A stretch of DNA of 7,439 bases, taken from contig WTCN01000190.1 of NCBI GenBank assembly GCA_013138555.1, positions 1 through 7,439 of the forward strand, written 5' to 3'. The translations under genes and the position numbers were made by a program. The notes under the pieces were generated by a model that saw nothing but the letters and a program-made list of their open reading frames with translations, had not been told where the DNA came from and made no database searches. Within the stretch, counting starts at the first letter, position 1, and every line of letters begins with the position of its first letter. This stretch comes from Methyloprofundus sp. Lineage in GTDB: Bacteria; Pseudomonadota; Gammaproteobacteria; Methylococcales; Methylomonadaceae. Below, in pieces: positions 6,273 to 7,439 of this stretch.

Positions 6273-6698
6273 TTAGGCAGTGAGGTGGTGTTGTGCATCT
6301 TTGAGTGTAATCATCAAGAGCATTGGATCCAGGGGTGATTCGATAAAGCCGCACTGCAAATAGAATTTGCGAGCCTCATCAGAAAGTGCATGCACGAGTA
6401 AGGATTTAATCCCCGCCTGTTTTGCGACGGTTATCGTGCGTAAAATGGCATCTTTAAGTAACCCCCGCCCTATCCCCATCGATTGAGCATCCTTATCAAC
6501 AGCCAGTCGACCCAGTACCATCACAGGGACAGGCTCAGGCATATTGCGTTTAATCTTACTGGGCGCATCCTTGTGCATTACACTGCCGGTAGCCAGACCA
6601 TAATAACCAACAACGTTATTATCCTGGCAAACGACAAAAGTTCGTGATGGACCAGCGGGGGCATTTGAACGAAAACCTACGGTTTTGAATCTCACCAC
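6273..6698 (-). pseudogene. TacT-like GNAT acetyltransferase toxin, 5'-truncated
   Basis: The 141-residue frame matches the TacT class of GNAT toxins, which acetylate the amino group of charged tRNAs to stop translation and are normally held by a DUF1778 (TacA-like) antitoxin. Seen: GPSRTFVVC (16-24), YYGLATGSV, PVPVMVLGRLAVD, the acetyl-CoA loop QSMGIGRG (72-79), HALSDEARKFY with the conserved Tyr113, and CGFIESPLDPMLLM. Family members are usually about 160-175 residues and begin with a segment ending in a WL...A-type helix. Here that segment is missing. Homology fades at about residue 5, and the frame meets a TAG inside the small mobile element starting at 6701. The only start is a GTG at 6698 with no Shine-Dalgarno sequence. 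No antitoxin gene is present on the upstream side within the window. The core is intact, so loss of the start is probably recent. An active short variant cannot be excluded. Confidence 0.8.
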
Positions 6699-6700
6699 TA

Positions 6701-6829
6701 GGTACTATCAACTTAAGTAGATTAATAGTAATTTTAATCAAAAATAAACCTGTAACGTATTGATTCTTAGTTTAAATGAGCCAGAATTTTCAATAAAATC
6801 GCTGTAATTTAACTTAAGTTGACAGTACC
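6701..6829. mobile_element. 129-base MITE-like element with 18-base terminal inverted repeats
   Basis: The left end is GGTACTATCAACTTAAGT (6701-6718). The right end, read inwards on the other strand from 6829, is GGTACTGTCAACTTAAGT. Seventeen of 18 positions match, and similarity continues weakly for a few more bases. The interior is AT-rich with no coding frame, as expected of a non-autonomous element mobilised by a transposase elsewhere. I see no direct repeat in the flanks (CACCACTA on the left, ATTCTAAT on the right), so the insertion may be old, rearranged, or have deleted adjacent DNA. Its left end abuts the broken start of the acetyltransferase gene. Confidence 0.65.
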
Positions 6830-7068
6830 ATTCTAATGGTGTGAAATCGTGAAATTAACTGGTTAGAAGCAGAGGGGAAGGGGAGATATTCAGGATGTTT
6901 TGGTTGTTTTGGTTTGACTATGGTTAGAAAGGGTGTTTATACTTCCTATACTTGGGTATTTAGATTTCTTGTACACCAATGAAATCGATGCCTACGACGC
7001 ACCGCCTAGCTATGTGCACCGCGGAAGTGTTGAATTGACCGACACATGGGGATGGAGGGAAGCTAGAC
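6830..7068. other. Spacer between the MITE-like element and the DUF2235 gene
   Basis: About 240 bases. The first half is AT-rich and repetitive in GGTTG/TTTTGG. From about 6960 the base composition rises towards that of the hydrolase gene. A GTG-started frame crosses it in another register, but it runs into the hydrolase gene out of frame and resembles nothing I know. I see no clear promoter or RNA gene; the upstream part of the hydrolase transcript presumably lies here. Confidence 0.4.
7054..7059 (+). promoter_or_regulatory. Strong Shine-Dalgarno sequence of the DUF2235 gene
   Basis: GGAGGG ends nine bases before the ATG at 7069. It is the best ribosome binding site in the window and settles the start, since the protein begins in register with the family motif (GKNIVVFSDGTGQ). 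Confidence 0.7.
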
Positions 7069-7439
7069 ATGGGAAAGAACATCGTAGTTTTCTCGGACGG
7101 AACCGGTCAGGAAGGCGGGGCCGGCAGTAACACCAATGTTTACAAGACATTCAACATAATTCTGGATCGCTCACCGGAGCAAGTATCCTTCTATGACAAG
7201 GGGCTTGGCACAGGTTTCCGCAAACTGACTGGCAATGTTCTCGGACGAGGCTTCGCAAAAAACGTTCGACAGTGTTACCAGTTCATCTTCGAAAATTATC
7301 AGGATGGCGACCAAATCTTCATGTTTGGATTCAGCAGAGGTGCGGCCACAATGCGCAGTCTTACGGGATTCATTCACTTGTTTGGGATACTTCCAAAGTC
7401 GAGAACAGGCCTCGTCGACGAGGCATGGAAGATCTACAA
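7069..7439 (+). CDS. DUF2235 alpha/beta-hydrolase (Tle1-related), 3' end outside window
   Basis: The frame is open from ATG 7069 to the window end, 123 codons plus two bases. The N-terminus NIVVFSDGTGQ, then NTNVYK, VSFYDKGLGTG and the nucleophile elbow FGFSRGAA with Ser89 are the signature of DUF2235, an alpha/beta-hydrolase domain. It includes the T6SS phospholipase effectors of the Tle1 family and many proteins of unknown role. The catalytic acid and His would lie beyond the window. No VgrG, PAAR or immunity gene is visible here, so an effector role is not supported or excluded. About 60% of the first 37 codons end in G or C by my count, more than in the genes to the left, which hints at separate acquisition. 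The gene follows a 240-base stretch without a supported gene. Confidence 0.88.
   Translation, partial: MGKNIVVFSDGTGQEGGAGSNTNVYKTFNIILDRSPEQVSFYDKGLGTGFRKLTGNVLGRGFAKNVRQCYQFIFENYQDGDQIFMFGFSRGAATMRSLTGFIHLFGILPKSRTGLVDEAWKIY

Noticed and set aside
6933..7130. GTG-started 65-codon frame ahead of and overlapping the hydrolase gene
   Set aside because: It runs into the DUF2235 gene in the wrong register, has no Shine-Dalgarno sequence and ends in low-complexity Arg/Gly residues produced by the other frame.

Overview
The window looks like a chromosomal segment of a gammaproteobacterium of moderate to low GC content. Three kinds of GTAG-headed REP-like palindrome lie between genes, together with a BicA-like SulP transporter, a QseC/PmrB-type sensor kinase system and a TacT-type acetyltransferase. 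A methanotroph of the Methylococcales is my best guess, from the style of the repeats and of the small membrane proteins. That assignment is inference and could be wrong.

Layout. (1) 1-1797: the last 35 codons of a membrane protein overlap, as TAATG, the start of a SulP anion transporter. The transporter is out of frame because of a third copy of the 7-base unit TGGCATT at 196-216; with two copies it reads as a complete protein of about 560 residues. (2) 1841-1900: a long perfect palindrome of REP type. (3) 1977-5116: an island in which two unrecognised paralogous membrane proteins (about 65% identical) flank an OmpR-type response regulator and its histidine kinase. The first paralog runs in the same direction as the regulators and may be in their operon. 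The second is on the opposite strand and converges on the kinase gene. (4) 5117-6272: two gene-poor stretches with further REP-like elements, either side of a gene for an exported protein rich in methionine and lysine. (5) 6273-6829: a GNAT/TacT-like toxin reading frame that lost its first part where it meets a 129-base element with terminal inverted repeats; no antitoxin gene is visible. (6) 7069 to the end: the start of a DUF2235 alpha/beta-hydrolase with a strong Shine-Dalgarno sequence and higher GC3 than its neighbours.

How the parts may work together. The transporter probably imports bicarbonate or sulfate with sodium if the frame is restored. The two-component pair probably senses a periplasmic signal. 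The flanking paralogs carry a conserved stripe of Asp, His and Glu along a hydrophobic helix, so a link between the signal and an ion or metal handled by these proteins is conceivable; this is inference. The right third, with its REP-like elements, small mobile element, broken toxin and compositionally different hydrolase, has the look of an accessory region.
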